From assembly GCF_011397635.1 (NCBI RefSeq), contig NC_064758.1:20395013-20459012 (forward strand): a DNA stretch of 64,000 nucleotides. The letters run 5' to 3'. Below, one piece after another: positions 1 to 11,700 of the stretch; the first letter of the stretch is position 1; every line of letters begins with the position of its first letter. The position numbers and the translations under genes are program-made. This DNA comes from Epinephelus fuscoguttatus. Taxonomy: Eukaryota > Chordata > Actinopteri > Perciformes > Serranidae. The notes beneath the pieces were generated by a model. It made no database searches and was not told where the DNA came from. It worked only from the letters and a program-made list of their open reading frames with translations.

Positions 1-1663
1 CCAGGTAACGAGTATCATTAATACACGACGTGCCCCAGACACAACATTTAGCTTCAAATCCACAAAACCAGCCTGAAAATGAAGGAAATCTGAAACAATT
101 GCATTGGAGTCAATGGAGCACAGCTGTGTTGTTGTCGGATGCTGGTCTGAGCCTGCCTGATGCTACGTATGATTGGTCAGTCTGCATCTGGGGGTGGGAC
201 TTAGCGAAGGGTCAGTTATACTGTTTGTGATATAGCTTTAATATTGTGTTTGAGCATGAGGCTAGCTGAAGAATTAACCTCATGACACCTTGGAATGACA
301 TTGTGACACTAGTGCTATCAAAATACTCTCCAGATCTCAAGGACTTACATTGATTGCATCTAATTTCTAATCTAATTGTCATTGTTTTATTTCTTTGTTT
401 GCTGAGATGCTGTTATAATCTCAACAGCACAATCCTGCTTTAACCTTTTGTGTCAGGTGTGTCATTGATTTGCTAATTGTGCAAATAAAGTAAAACTCAA
501 AGACTCAAAAGACACTTTTAATTATTAATTTAGAAATTTTTTTCTCATCAAAATACTTCATGTTTTGTGACCACAACATACAACCTGAAGCCATGTAGCT
601 TTTTATTTAAACAAAAAGAGTTTTCCTTAAGGCACTGTAGCTGCATGCAAACCGTTCTGCTCATTTGCAGCTAAAGACAGAAACACATTTAATGCTCCGG
701 CAGAAATAATTGAATTCAGTGCAGTATTCTGGGAGTCAGTCCGTCTGGTCCAAGAAGCCATGAATGTTAGTTGTTTAACCTTCATACATTATGCAGCTTG
801 TTCTCAGCAGTGTCAGCTCTACTACTCTATCAAATCAGTCATTGTAGGGTTCTTCAGTCCCTTGAAATTGCCTCTCATTTGACACTTTTGCATTCACTCA
901 CTAACATTACCTCCATCCACAAGTGGGGCAAAAGAGCACACTTAAAATGCATGGATATGAGAAAGAAATGCACTTGTGTTGATCTATAAACAGTATTTGT
1001 TTTGTTTTTCACCTTGTCTCTTAGAATAAGACCAGCAGCACTTTTCTGTGAACCTTTTAAACCTCATTAAGTTAACTGTGGCTGAATAGTCATGCTTCTA
1101 CATTCGTCTTTCTTCGAAGGCCACCACAACTTACATGTAACAAGACAGGGTGCGTACTGACCCATACATCACCTTGGCATTTGCAGCTCAACAGAATCAC
1201 AAGGCCTTAGGTAGACATGTGTTTTCTGAGAGTCATCTGAAGACATGGGATGATGTTTGTCTCCAGCGTGAAATGCCCAGACAGTCCTCAGGGCAACTGG
1301 GTGCTTACAGAGCAAACCTGCACTTGTTACCTGTGCACTGTTCAACTCCTAATGTAATCCACCAAGCCAGTGTGACACATGTGTTATCGACTTCTCCCGT
1401 ACCCCACTCATATCATACTGTTCCGCCTAGTTGGAGCCAATTCCACAGGAATTACGCACACCATGAAACCATTACCAACTGTTGGAAAAAAACTAACAGC
1501 AGCATGAGGCCAGTCGGCTCAGAGCTAACATGCCCATCACTATTTTGACAGCCCTGCATCACCAACCTGGTCGGCATCACATGCATGAAGTTTGTCTGAA
1601 AAATGTCAAAAAATGTTCTGTTGTTTGTTATTAATGGATATTAATTTATAAATCAGTATTTTA
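1..1663. other. Intergenic, no gene recognised
   Basis: AT-rich sequence with short open frames only. The longest, 1150-1548 on the plus strand, opens at a GTG, resembles no family I know and shows no splice context. In mammals CENPS and CORT lie on this side of DFFA, but I see no histone-fold or somatostatin-like peptide coding here. Confidence 0.5.
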
Positions 1664-1860
1664 GGGCAGCAGTTCTCAATCTTTTTACATTTAAGGCTCT
1701 CCAAGTATCACCATTATGACTGGTGCTGAAATACAACTGGCAGTTGACGCAGGAGGGCAGGTTAAGCCCCTAATCAGAAGATTATTTATTGCTAACCGTT
1801 GTCAGTTACAGTTACACAGTGCAAAGGGATAGCAGCAGAACTGGCACTCGCACTAACACA
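1664..1860. repeat. Degraded dispersed repeat
   Basis: The block opening near 1664 with a 'cagcagttctcaatct' motif resembles the end of a dispersed element common in teleost genomes. The far boundary was not resolved and no target duplication is visible. Confidence 0.3.
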
Positions 1861-2049
1861 TGGAGAGTTTCTATGATTTGAGGACACCGGGGGCTTAGCC
1901 TGCACCTCTGTAGGGGGTCTGGGGGCATTTTTTTAATGAACAAGCTCTATTTTGAAGCTTTTTTAATGCACTCTGGCATCGTATTTACCCTCAAAAACTG
2001 TTTTGCTTGTTTTAAATGATTATTTAATTCCCAGATTAATTATAAATTG

Positions 2050-2340
2050 TGTAAACACCTATAAATACATCATCATTTTGAGGTGCTTGCACTTGGTTAT
2101 GTCCATTTTATGCTACTTCATACTTCAACTCTACTACATCTCAGAGGGAAACATTTTAACTTTATATTCCACTACTTATAGCTGTCTGCTTTAGTTAAAA
2201 CTTAGATTAGTTACACAAAATATAATCAGCTAAAAAATAATGATGTATAATTAGAGATTAAACAACCCAGCAGTATATAAAGCATTTAAAATTAGCTCTA
2301 CCTTTACCAATTGCAACATTAAAGTAATTACTGGTGTGCT
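2050..2340 (-). repeat. Miniature element fragment, same family as 22845-23987
   Basis: The stretch carries the motifs 'tccattttatgctactt' and 'ctactacatctcagaggg', then 'cagtatataaagca' and 'acctttaccaattgcaac'. These appear in the opposite orientation in the composite repeat of PEX14 intron 1. The family is very common in percomorph introns. Terminal repeats are not both preserved. Family membership is recalled from general familiarity, not from a search. Confidence 0.5.
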
Positions 2341-2506
2341 CTCTTCTCTCTTCTTGCATGCAATTACACAAAATGAGGACCTAAAACTTTTAACAACAGC
2401 ATACTAATTTTGAGGGCTTTGGTGTATGGATGACATGGCACATTATTAGATCTGGGGTGGTTTTTTTTTAGTCCTAGTCTCTTTTTTTTAATTTTTTTTT
2501 AATATA

Positions 2507-4138
2507 CAGTACAGGCCAAAAGTTTGGACACACCTTCTCATTCAATGCGTTTTCTTTATTTTCATGACTATTTACATTGTAGATTCTCACTGAAGGCATC
2601 AAAACTATGAATGAACACATGTGGAGTTATGTACTTAACAAAAAAAGGTGAAATAACTGAAAACATGTTTTATATTCTAGTTTCTTCAAAATAGCCACCC
2701 TTTGCTCTGATTACTGCTTTGCACACTCTTGGCATTCTCTCCATGAGCTTCAAGAGGTAGTCACCTGAAATGGTTTTCCAACAGTCTTGAAGGAGTTCCC
2801 AGAGGTGTTTAGCACTTGTTGGCCCCTTTGCCTTCACTCTGCGGTCCAGCTCACCCCAAACCATCTCGATTGGGTTCAGGTCCGGTGACTGTGGAGGCCA
2901 GGTCATCTGCCGCAGCACTCCATCACTCTCCTTCTTGGTCAAATAGCCCTTACACAGCCTGGAGGTGTGTTTGGGGTTATTGTCCTGTTGAAAAATAAAT
3001 GATCGTCCAACTAAACGCAAACCGGATGGGATGGCATGTCGCTGCAGGATGCTGTGGTAGCCATGCTGGTTCAGTGTGCCTTCAATTTTGAATAAATCCC
3101 TAACAGTGTCACCAGCAAAACACCCCCACACCATCACACCTCCTCCTCCTCCATGCTTCACAGTGGGAACCAGGCATGTGGAATCCATCCGTTCACTTTT
3201 TCTGCGTCTCACAAAGACACGGCGGTTGGAACCAAAGATCTCAAATTTGGACTCATCAGACCAAAGCACAGATTTCCACTGGTCTAATGTCCATTCCTTG
3301 TGTTTCTTGGCCCAAACAAATCTCTTCTGCTTGTTGCCTCTCCTTAGCAGTGGTTTCCTAGCAGCTATTTGACCATGAAGGCCTGATTCGTGCAGTCTCC
3401 TCTTAACAGTTGTTCTAGAGATGGGTCTGCTGCTAGAACTCTGTGTGGCATTCATCTGGTCTCTGATCTGAGCTGCTGTTAACTTGCCATTTCTGAGGCT
3501 GGTGACTCGGATGAACTTATCCTCAGAAGCAGAGGTGACTCTTGGTCTTCCTTTCCTGGGTCGGTCCTCATGTGTGCCAGTTTCGTTGTAGCGCTTGATG
3601 GTTTTTGCGACTCCACTTGGGGACACATTTAAAGTTTTTGCAATTTTCTGGACTGACTGACCTTCATTTCTTAAAGTAATGATGGCCACTCGTTTTTCTT
3701 TAGTTAGCTGATTGGTTCTTGCCATAATATGAATTTTAACAGTTGTCCAATAGGGCTGTCGGCTGTGTATTAACCTAACTTCTGCACAACACAACTGATG
3801 GTCCCAACCCCATTGATAAAGCAAGAAATTCCACTAATTAACCCTGATAAGGCACACCTGTGAAGTGGAAACCATTTCAGGTGACTACCTCTTGAAGCTC
3901 ATGGAGAGAATGCCAAGAGTGTGCAAAGCAGTAATCAGAGCAAAGGGTGGCTATTTTGAAGAAACTAGAATATAAAACATGTTTTCAGTTATTTCACCTT
4001 TTTTTGTTAAGTACATAACTCCACATGTGTTCATTCATAGTTTTGATGCCTTCAGTGAGAATCTACAATGTAAATAGTCATGAAAATAAAGAAAACGCAT
4101 TGAATGAGAAGGTGTGTCCAAACTTTTGGCCTGTACTG
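2507..4138 (-). mobile_element. Complete Tc1-like (DD38E) DNA transposon, copy 1
   Basis: This is a 1632-bp cut-and-paste element bounded by TA dinucleotides at 2505-2506 and 4139-4140, the usual Tc1/mariner target duplication. The termini begin CAGTACAGGCC and form terminal inverted repeats of about 270 bp (2507-2776 and 3869-4138). It encodes one intact transposase on the minus strand. The terminal repeat extends into the transposase gene, so the last 30 or so codons are duplicated in inverted form at the other end. It lies downstream of DFFA. It differs from the copy at 60360 by scattered substitutions and two small indels. Confidence 0.95.
2670..3725 (-). CDS. Tc1-like transposase, DD38E type (copy 1)
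   Basis: The predicted protein has 351 residues and opens MARTNQLTKEKR. The frame is open upstream to 3824, but the Met at 3725 is the family's usual start. The N-terminal half has a paired-like double helix-turn-helix (about 10-115) with a GRPR linker at 59-62. The catalytic half has Asp in LWSDESKF, Asp in FIFQQDN and Glu in DLNPIEMVW. The gap between the second Asp and the Glu is 38 residues. It should bind the terminal repeats and catalyse excision and insertion at TA in the nucleus. No stop or frameshift is seen. Oddities: an extra Gly codon in the Gly-rich loop before VMVWG compared with the 60773 copy, and QQDNNPKH where the other copy has QQDNDPKH. The changed Asp is next to the catalytic one, not the catalytic one itself. 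Whether it is active cannot be judged. Confidence 0.93.
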   Translation of the reverse strand: MARTNQLTKEKRVAIITLRNEGQSVQKIAKTLNVSPSGVAKTIKRYNETGTHEDRPRKGRPRVTSASEDKFIRVTSLRNGKLTAAQIRDQMNATQSSSSRPISRTTVKRRLHESGLHGQIAARKPLLRRGNKQKRFVWAKKHKEWTLDQWKSVLWSDESKFEIFGSNRRVFVRRRKSERMDSTCLVPTVKHGGGGGVMVWGCFAGDTVRDLFKIEGTLNQHGYHSILQRHAIPSGLRLVGRSFIFQQDNNPKHTSRLCKGYLTKKESDGVLRQMTWPPQSPDLNPIEMVWGELDRRVKAKGPTSAKHLWELLQDCWKTISGDYLLKLMERMPRVCKAVIRAKGGYFEETRI

Positions 4139-5780
4139 TATATACAGCCTATTTAGATACAGGGCTATTCATAAGACATTTAGGGCTGAAGCCTCGGACA
4201 CCCAGGCCGAACAGCGCCATTGTCTTCCACACAACTCCTTATACATCCACACTTCTCTCCATAATAGCTCCTGCTTGGAGCCACAGTTGCAGTGTTTTTA
4301 AACTATACATTTTATCTCTGCTTACTATCTTCTCATCACAGTTTAGCTCGCAACCTATCATAGATGTATGCACATGCTACATTTATGAATATACCTATAT
4401 AGCAGGCTGATATCGAAACCAAATATTACATGAAGGTTAAAACTTATTTTAAATTACATTTCAGGATCTCAAGGTTTAAGTGTTTTCATTTGGAATGTTG
4501 TAGTAACTTCTAATTATCTCTCTGAATTATGCACTTTAACAATCATACAAACTTTAGAAATGTTTTTTTTGACAAATTGAGTTTGTTCTTCTTGCTGATG
4601 CTCGGCCATTGTTGTATTAGCTCATAGTTTTAATTAACTGTTTTACATTTTCCAATGCAGGACGAGGCCGTTTGGCAGAGAGTGAAGGCTCTGTAAAATA
4701 TAGCTGATGTTCAGGTTTTGACTGTGTCCTTAGTCTGCAAGAGTTTTTTAAGTTTGTCTTGTATAAAGAAAACAATTTAATTTTATTTTCTTCACAGAAA
4801 TTAGTTAAAAGTTGAGATATATGCTCAAGAATACAGTGTTATATCGGCCAGTAAAATTTGTCAGTCCATAATTCAACATGCATTTAATACTCATTTTTAA
4901 AAAGTAGGAAAAGGCACTGTCAAAGGTTTGAGGGTTGGTTTATTTTAGAAAATCCCTCCTACCACCATTCCCCATGTTTATAAAAAGGCACCTTAAATCA
5001 CATACTGTATAGTCATATACAACTTCCTTTGAAACATTTGTCGTGCATGTTTCAATTAAATACAAAGTTTGAATGTGTTGGAGAAGTGATGCATGACAAA
5101 TCAGCAGAGTGTCAGCTTACTTTTGGTGAAGCCGCGCGGTGCAGACACATTATCAGCGGCAGATCTTGATGAATGTTCTACTTTTTCCTGAATCTAATAC
5201 TAAAGTACAAGCCGCTGTCACCGCTGGTGACATCTCAATCTCAACACAACACAAAAAGACGATCCCTCTGCAAATTCATCCACCATCATTTGTGTTCATT
5301 GTTCAAGAGACCGATGATGAGATGACAGGCATGACAAAGGCTATCTTCTCCATGACCTATGAGTCATGCAGACCTGCACACATTGTACACACCATCTTGC
5401 ATCACATGGCCACTAGACTGATACATAACTTCTATAATGGTTTATCATAGATGTTCTTTAGCAAGCTCTCATCCGGAAATATTAGTTCTTTGCAGCTCAG
5501 AGATAAAGCTATATCATTCTGACACGTCTTCAGAGAAGCTCCCCTGTATGAAGTGATAAATGCTGTCGTACTCTTTGTTAAAGTGATGAATTTGTCTGCG
5601 TACCCTTTTTAAAGTTAGCTTTTATACAAATATATTTGGCTGATATTAGCATTTGCATACATCTCAGAAACAAATGTTCTGCCTGTAGTTTCTGTCTCTA
5701 TAACATAGTGCTGTACAAGTTACTTTGTGCCTTGGCGAGAGAGTTTCTGCACTCATCATACCATTTACTGCTCAATGTAT
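4139..5780. other. Intergenic, no gene or clear repeat
   Basis: No splice-bounded coding exon, RNA gene or recognised mobile element was seen. The 103-codon open frame at 5139-5450 has no recognisable domain and is probably chance. Confidence 0.4.
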
Positions 5781-6134
5781 AGAGCTGCAAGGATTAATCC
5801 ATCAATTGCAAACTATTAAATTGATCCCCAACTAATGTAATACTCATTTAATCTTCTTGAGTAACTTGTTAAGGGAAAAAAAGTCAAAATTCTGTGATTC
5901 CAGCTTCTTAAATGGGAATATTTTCTGGTTTCTTCACTCCTCTATGAGAGTACACAGAATATCGTTGGCTTGTGGAGAAATCAAGACATTTAAGGATATC
6001 ATATTTGGCTTTGGGGAACAATGGTTGACATTTTCTACCGATTTCTTACATTTTATAGATCAAACAACTGTCGATTAATCAATAAAAAAACTGACAGATT
6101 AATCGACAATAAAAATAATCTTTAGTTGCAGCTC
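5781..6134. mobile_element. hAT-type miniature element
   Basis: About 354 bp bounded by inverted 'gagctgcaa' motifs (agagctgcaaggatta at the left, tagttgcagctc at the right). Imperfect 'gattaatcgac' motifs lie near the right end. This layout belongs to a very abundant teleost non-autonomous hAT-like family. It has no coding capacity. A clean 8-bp target duplication was not found. Older relatives in the window are at 26785-27030 and 54168-54440. Confidence 0.65.
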
Positions 6135-6653
6135 CATCCATGTCGAAATTCTGTAAATGGTCACACATCAGTACATGTCACACCAAGTGCACATACATAA
6201 GGACTGTGGTACAACATGAAAAAGAAAATGCCAAATTTAGGCAAGTGTATACGTACAAAAATATTTATGTTCCCTATAGGGAAAGCTGCTCTCTAAATAT
6301 TTTCATCACAACTTTGAAATTATTTGATTCCCAGAGTCTACCAGTGCCATTTAAAACTCAGAAATAGGAAAAAACTATAGAGCTGCAGCAGGAACATAAC
6401 GTCTCAGAACACTGTCTCTTTTTGCAGGAGTCAGAGGAAGGTAACAAGCAGGAGCAAGTTATAAGGCACAGGATCGGCCTAGCTGCCAGCTGACTGAAAT
6501 AACAACACCCTGCTACTCTAAACTTCCCAGAAGATTCCCCTATGCTCAAGATGTAAATGTCAATGTCAATGTAAATGTCATTTCAGTGATAGCACTTGTA
6601 AAATCTTTCCAGCAGACACAAAATATATCCATAGGGTTTCTTTAGCTAGTTAA

Positions 6654-7088
6654 GAGTACAGTTCTAAAATAAAATGCAGTGCACACCTTTTGTCTGAATT
6701 GGAACAAGATGTCACTCAGCTTGTGGTATTCTAAACGCCAAAAAATACATTTGAAAAACTCAACATCAATGTCTCTTTCCACGAATCATGACCCGGTTCT
6801 GTTTCCGTCTGCACTGTGATTTGGTTGGTGGGTGTGGATCTGTAGAAAGGAAATAGTTCCTACATGAAACTGCTCACAAGGTCTGCGGATTATTTTAAGT
6901 GGCATAATAACTGGGTGTGATCGGGTTCTGGAAAGAGACACTGTTAAGTTTCTCAAATGAAGGGAAACATCTTTGCAGTCGATAATGCCAACACTCATCA
7001 ACTCTCACCAAAACAATCATGACTGATACATAGTACTACAGTTAACAGGAATAAATATGTATTTTTGATATTGGGGTGGAGTGTTTCT
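6654..7088. mobile_element. TTAA-flanked miniature element, degraded copy
   Basis: The right end gtggagtgtttct is followed by TTAA at 7089. A TTAA at 6650-6653 precedes a weakly matching left end (gagtacagttct). Internal segments such as 'gaaatagttcctacatgaaact' match the element at 51392-52185 ('aatagttcctacatggaact'), so they are one family. The left boundary is tentative. Confidence 0.5.
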
Positions 7089-8032
7089 TTAAGGGGAAGC
7101 AGAATGTAAACAATAAATCTGGGAGATGATTCAACAATATCAGTTAATATAAAACCTTTATGCAATAAATCAGCATTTTGGTAAGTACACTTATTTGCAT
7201 AGACTTTGCTGAGAAGATTAACACCACTCTCATGCCTCTGCATTTCAGCCTCTGCAGGATTGAGTCAAGATCTGTTAGGCGACCGATAACAAGGAAAACA
7301 AGCGTGTATATTTCGTTAAAAAAAAACATCAGTCAACATCACAATATGTGTGTTATTTAATCTGGTGCAAGGATTTTTCAGTCAAAGTTGAATCAACAAA
7401 AATATGATGGGTTAATTTGCAGTGCCTGACCCATGGACTCCGATAGAACTCTCACTGTCGCCACGACCGTACCTTCTTTTATATTTTCCTTGGAGTCTTG
7501 TCATTGTAGTTAAGTTGCCAAGCAACCAGCAGAGACTACAGGAAGATCTTAATTTTTGATCTTATGAGGTGCTGGCAAGCAGAATTTGGTACCTTTGGAC
7601 AGAGTAGGGCTGTACAAGACTCAGAATTATTCCAGTTGAAAAAGATTTCGCTTTTCAATGCAAATATTTGATGATTCTTTTTTGTTATTGTTGTTTTCTC
7701 CCCCTGTATAAAGTTTTAAAGTGGCATTCACGTAAAATAGTGAACAAGCTAAGTGCCCTAATGACAGGTAGGAACTATGCAACAATATTTTTTGCTGAGA
7801 CTTGACATAAAACAAAAGTCTGTCTTCCTCTGTGCTCCCTGCAGCAGCCTGTACCAAAGAGTAGCGTGAAAGTCAAGAGCGCTCACTCTGCAGCAAAATC
7901 TGGGGCCCCTAACGTCCCCAGAAATACACTGCACAGCAAACTGACTAGCAAAACAAACAAACCAAAGCAAAAACAACCGCTCAACTTGAAGCAATCTCAG
8001 TTTACTGAGAGGTTCAAATCTCTGACTTTTAA

Positions 8033-8193
8033 AGGGCAGCGCCAGGCTAGCTGTGTCCCGGTTTCCAGTTTTTATGCTAAGCTAAGCTAGCTGGCTGCTA
8101 CATATCAAACAAACAGATGCAAGAGTGGTATCGATGTTCTCATCTAGCTCTCGACAACAAAGCGAATGAGCACATTTCCCAAAATGTTTTGCT
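8033..8193. repeat. Dispersed teleost repeat ending at TTAA
   Basis: The block contains 'tttatgctaagctaagctag' and then 'gagtggtatcgatgttctca' and 'catttcccaaaatgtt'. I recognise these from a widespread percomorph repeat. It ends at a TTAA (8194-8197). A TTAA also precedes it at 8029-8032, but the two ends do not pair well, so it may be a truncated copy. It lies just beyond the 3' end of the DFFA coding region and could be part of its 3' UTR. Confidence 0.45.
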
Positions 8194-8521
8194 TTAAGTT
8201 TCACATGGATGTGTTTATATGTGATTACTTTCACAGCATGGCGCTCATCAACATATGTCGCCAATAGAAAGTTGATGCTGGTAGTTACCGTCAGCATGTC
8301 TTTGATAAACATGACTTGTGCAAATGACTCTGCTTCCTCTTGATGCAAAAGCATTCAGGTGCTTTGCAAGTTTTACAAAACGAAGCAAATGTCAACATCA
8401 TTAACATTCATGAATTCCAGCATTATGGATATTATCAGTAACACAGGTTAAATCCCATTCTTCTGACCCTGAGGCAGGTAGTGTGAATTCTTATCAGTCT
8501 CTGCTCAGGTATAGCCTCAGC

Positions 8522-8746
8522 CTAGTCGCTGCCTTGGGCTGGTGTTTCTGCACCCTCCTCGGTGCTCTGCTCACTGGACTGCTGACTGCTCTCCGGCTGC
8601 GTGGCGCTCCTGATGGACTGCATGGCCTGAACCTGCTGGAGACGTATGTTCAGCTCAGCTTTGCAGGCCTGCAGCAGCTCAGACGTCTTCGTTCTGTCAA
8701 AGCCCAGCACCTGCTCCATGACTTCCACCCCTTTGGACACTACCAT
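8522..8746 (-). CDS. DFFA: DFFA coding exon 6 (terminal)
   Basis: Encodes the DFF-C domain (VVSKGVEVMEQVLGFDRT, then ACKAELNIRLQQVQAMQ) and a tail rich in Ser, Gln and Glu ending AETPAQGSD and a TAG stop. The acceptor is tctttag. The tail lacks the Lys/Arg cluster found at the end of long mammalian ICAD. No strong AATAAA signal was seen close downstream on the minus strand. Confidence 0.92.
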   Translation of the reverse strand: MVVSKGVEVMEQVLGFDRTKTSELLQACKAELNIRLQQVQAMQSIRSATQPESSQQSSEQSTEEGAETPAQGSD

Positions 8747-11700
8747 CTAAAGACACATGGAAGAGGCTTCATTTCAAAGACTGGAAATGTGAACATGTGA
8801 GACTTGATACTGACTTGTTGTTTTTAGACACACATGCACAAATTGATGCAATCCAAATAGGGATGCCATAGTGAGAAAATTTTTCCACCGGGTAATGAAC
8901 TCATGACGACACCAGTATTAGCAGTACCAATGCTTTACCAGTAGTACCAGTATTACCGATTACATCGGACATTTTACAAGAAAAGATATTAATTGATCAT
9001 GCTCAATAACTGTAGAGCGCCTTAATCATTAAAAGCATTTAACTGACAAAAAACGAGTTGACAGTGAGCTGTTAAATTAAGAGCTGCAGGCCACAGGCTG
9101 CACGCCCCCCAACTTCTTAGCGATGTAACCAACTCCTTTTCCCTTTCTAACATTATCAGGTTCTCTATTAGCAGTGGGTTTTAATCTGAAATACTGCCAA
9201 ATTAGGTGCTTTTCCTTTTCACTTTGGCATCAAATCCTCCGCCTCAGACTCAGACTCAGAAAACTTTCTTGTCCATTCAATTTACATGAGATAGAAAATC
9301 TTCTTTGGTACTGGCAAAAAGACAAACACCTCACACAAAACAGTGACAGACAGACAACTTCATAAATAGCAATATCAGTACTCTAAAATACACTGTACAC
9401 ACAACCTTAAAAGGTGTGGGTTAAAAGTAATTAAAGCATTTATATATTAAAAGCATATATGTGTGTCGTGTGAGCCAGGTAATGCAATTGGTGTATGCTC
9501 GAACCCTCAGTAACATGGGTAATACTGACTACAGCAGCAAGCCTAAATTCAATAAAATTCATAGAAATAGAATGAATAGAAATGACATTGAACTGTTTGC
9601 CCTGAGCATTTGACTAGTACAAAAGAAAATGGCCATTGTAAGTTGTGGTGACAACACACGTCAGCGGGGCCATAAAGTGATTCACACTGACTAGTTTGAG
9701 AACTCAGTCATGGCCTATTCTTAAGCTTACTTTCCTTATTAAGCAGAGAAATACAAACAAATACAAATTCAAGTTCCTGTCTTTCACCGAACTAAGGCTA
9801 ACGTTCGCTTAACTGCCTTAACTCATCCTAAAACACACTTAATTCAAACTCATTACAAACAAAATAAAGCACAACTAAACCATCTAAGCTAGTCTTTTTA
9901 GTCATCTACTTAGTTAGTCCACTGTTGCAACAATCACCAACTCTGGCTTGGTTGAAATAAATTCTAAATTCACCGAGTTGTGAAAACATGCTAATCTGTG
10001 CACGGTTTATCTGCGCTGTCTCTTTCTGCCTCTCACCTGTCCTTCAGAGGTAGCTACAGTACCATTACATCATGCTTCAACCAACATATGATCAATGGCA
10101 ATAAAAAAACAAAATGAAACAGGCAAATAATAGTTACGGTAATACTTTCAAAGTAACAGAAAACCTCACTGAGTTTCCAACTTGCTGCATGTTGGTTTGT
10201 TTATACAGTAGTTTATACAATTTCTAATGGCAACAATACACATAAAAATGGCCCCGCCCTGACGATCCTGCTACGTTGATTTGAATGGGAATGTCCGTTC
10301 TACTCTGACTCTATTTCTATGAATAAATCCTATCCTTTGTGAAGCTGATAATGTTCGGGTTTTGTTGACACTGTGACAGATAAGGGCTGAGGGTGTAGTT
10401 AGTGGTGTGGGTGTACTGGACTGAATTATACTAATGTTTTGTGCTCTCTGTGTTTGTTAATGAGGGTGGATAAAATCTTACAGTTGAATTTAAGACAAAG
10501 TAAATGCCTTTCAGATTATATAACAGAGTCACTAATAAAGTACGGGTGTGTTGTGTCAGGACTTGCCATTTGACGTAATTGCTTCATAATTCTTACAGCT
10601 GCTTTCTAGAGTTGACTGGGTAAGTTACGGCATGAACTGCAGAAGTTTTGAGGCACACTGGATCAGCGGTGTGAGTGATTACCTGCAGATCCTCAGTGGA
10701 GAGTCTGGTCTCAGGGCTTGTTTTGCCTTTCAGGACCATCAGTGTCCTGGGCATGAATCCAGACGCAGAGTCCACCTCCATCCCATCCACCTCCGCATCT
10801 CCAGCCCCTGACACATTAAAATGGATTCTCTTTCAGGATCATTTGTTGTATAAGGGTATAGTTACAAAAATTCACTGCAGGAGATGGGATAATTCAGCAG
10901 CAACAACGGTTCCACCTAGTGGCCAAAAAGCACAAGCACAGCTCTTCTCTTATGAGCCAAAGCTGTTGTTGATTTGATTGACCTGTTTGATTCATTTTGT
11001 TGTCATGACTTCATGCTTTGCCACTCTGCACATTCTAAAACTAGCAGATGTGAATGTCTTAAAATATTTATCTACTGAATCTAATTATTAGGTCTTAAGG
11101 AAATACATATATAGATATTTATCAAGAATCATTTTTAGATTTCTTAATCCCCCAGAAATTCTTACAGTGCTAGCTTTACATGTTGATTAAGGGGGAACTG
11201 CGCCTATTTTCAAAATTCATACATATTATTCCTTTGGTCTAAGACTGTCCAAAAACATTAGTAAACATGAACAGTGCTTAAACTAAAATGTGTGATGTCA
11301 TCAGGTGTAAAGTCAAGAGCTGCTCTATGGACAATAAATTAGGAAAGATGTTCTAGGTGTCACTGAGAGCACCCAGGGGAATGTTCTAGTACATGAGGAC
11401 AATTTTTGTTTCTGAACTGAAAACTCTACCACAGAATAAAGATTATTTGGGTATAAACAAAAGAAAACAAACATTATTTGGGGCAATAAAATCAGACTCC
11501 CATTCATTGTCTATGGAGCAGCTCCAGACTTTACACTTACTGACATTAAAAGTTTGAGACTTACTTCTCTGGTTTCATGTTCACAAATATTGATTGAACT
11601 TTCCTCGGCCATGGAAATAACATACTAGAAGTCTTAATTAAGGTGGTGTCCTCCTTTAAAGGTTTTATCACCAATGCCCCTGACCCTTGCCTACAGAACA

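Noticed and set aside
1150..1548. 132-codon open frame on the plus strand
   Set aside because: It opens at a GTG, has no recognisable domain, no promoter or splice context, and a composition like its surroundings.
3076..3372. Open frames opposite the transposase genes (also 61126-61679)
   Set aside because: They are antisense shadows of the transposase coding sequence and occur in both copies for that reason only.
8483..8800. 105-codon open frame on the plus strand
   Set aside because: It is the antisense shadow of DFFA exon 6, which has family similarity and a matching splice acceptor on the minus strand.
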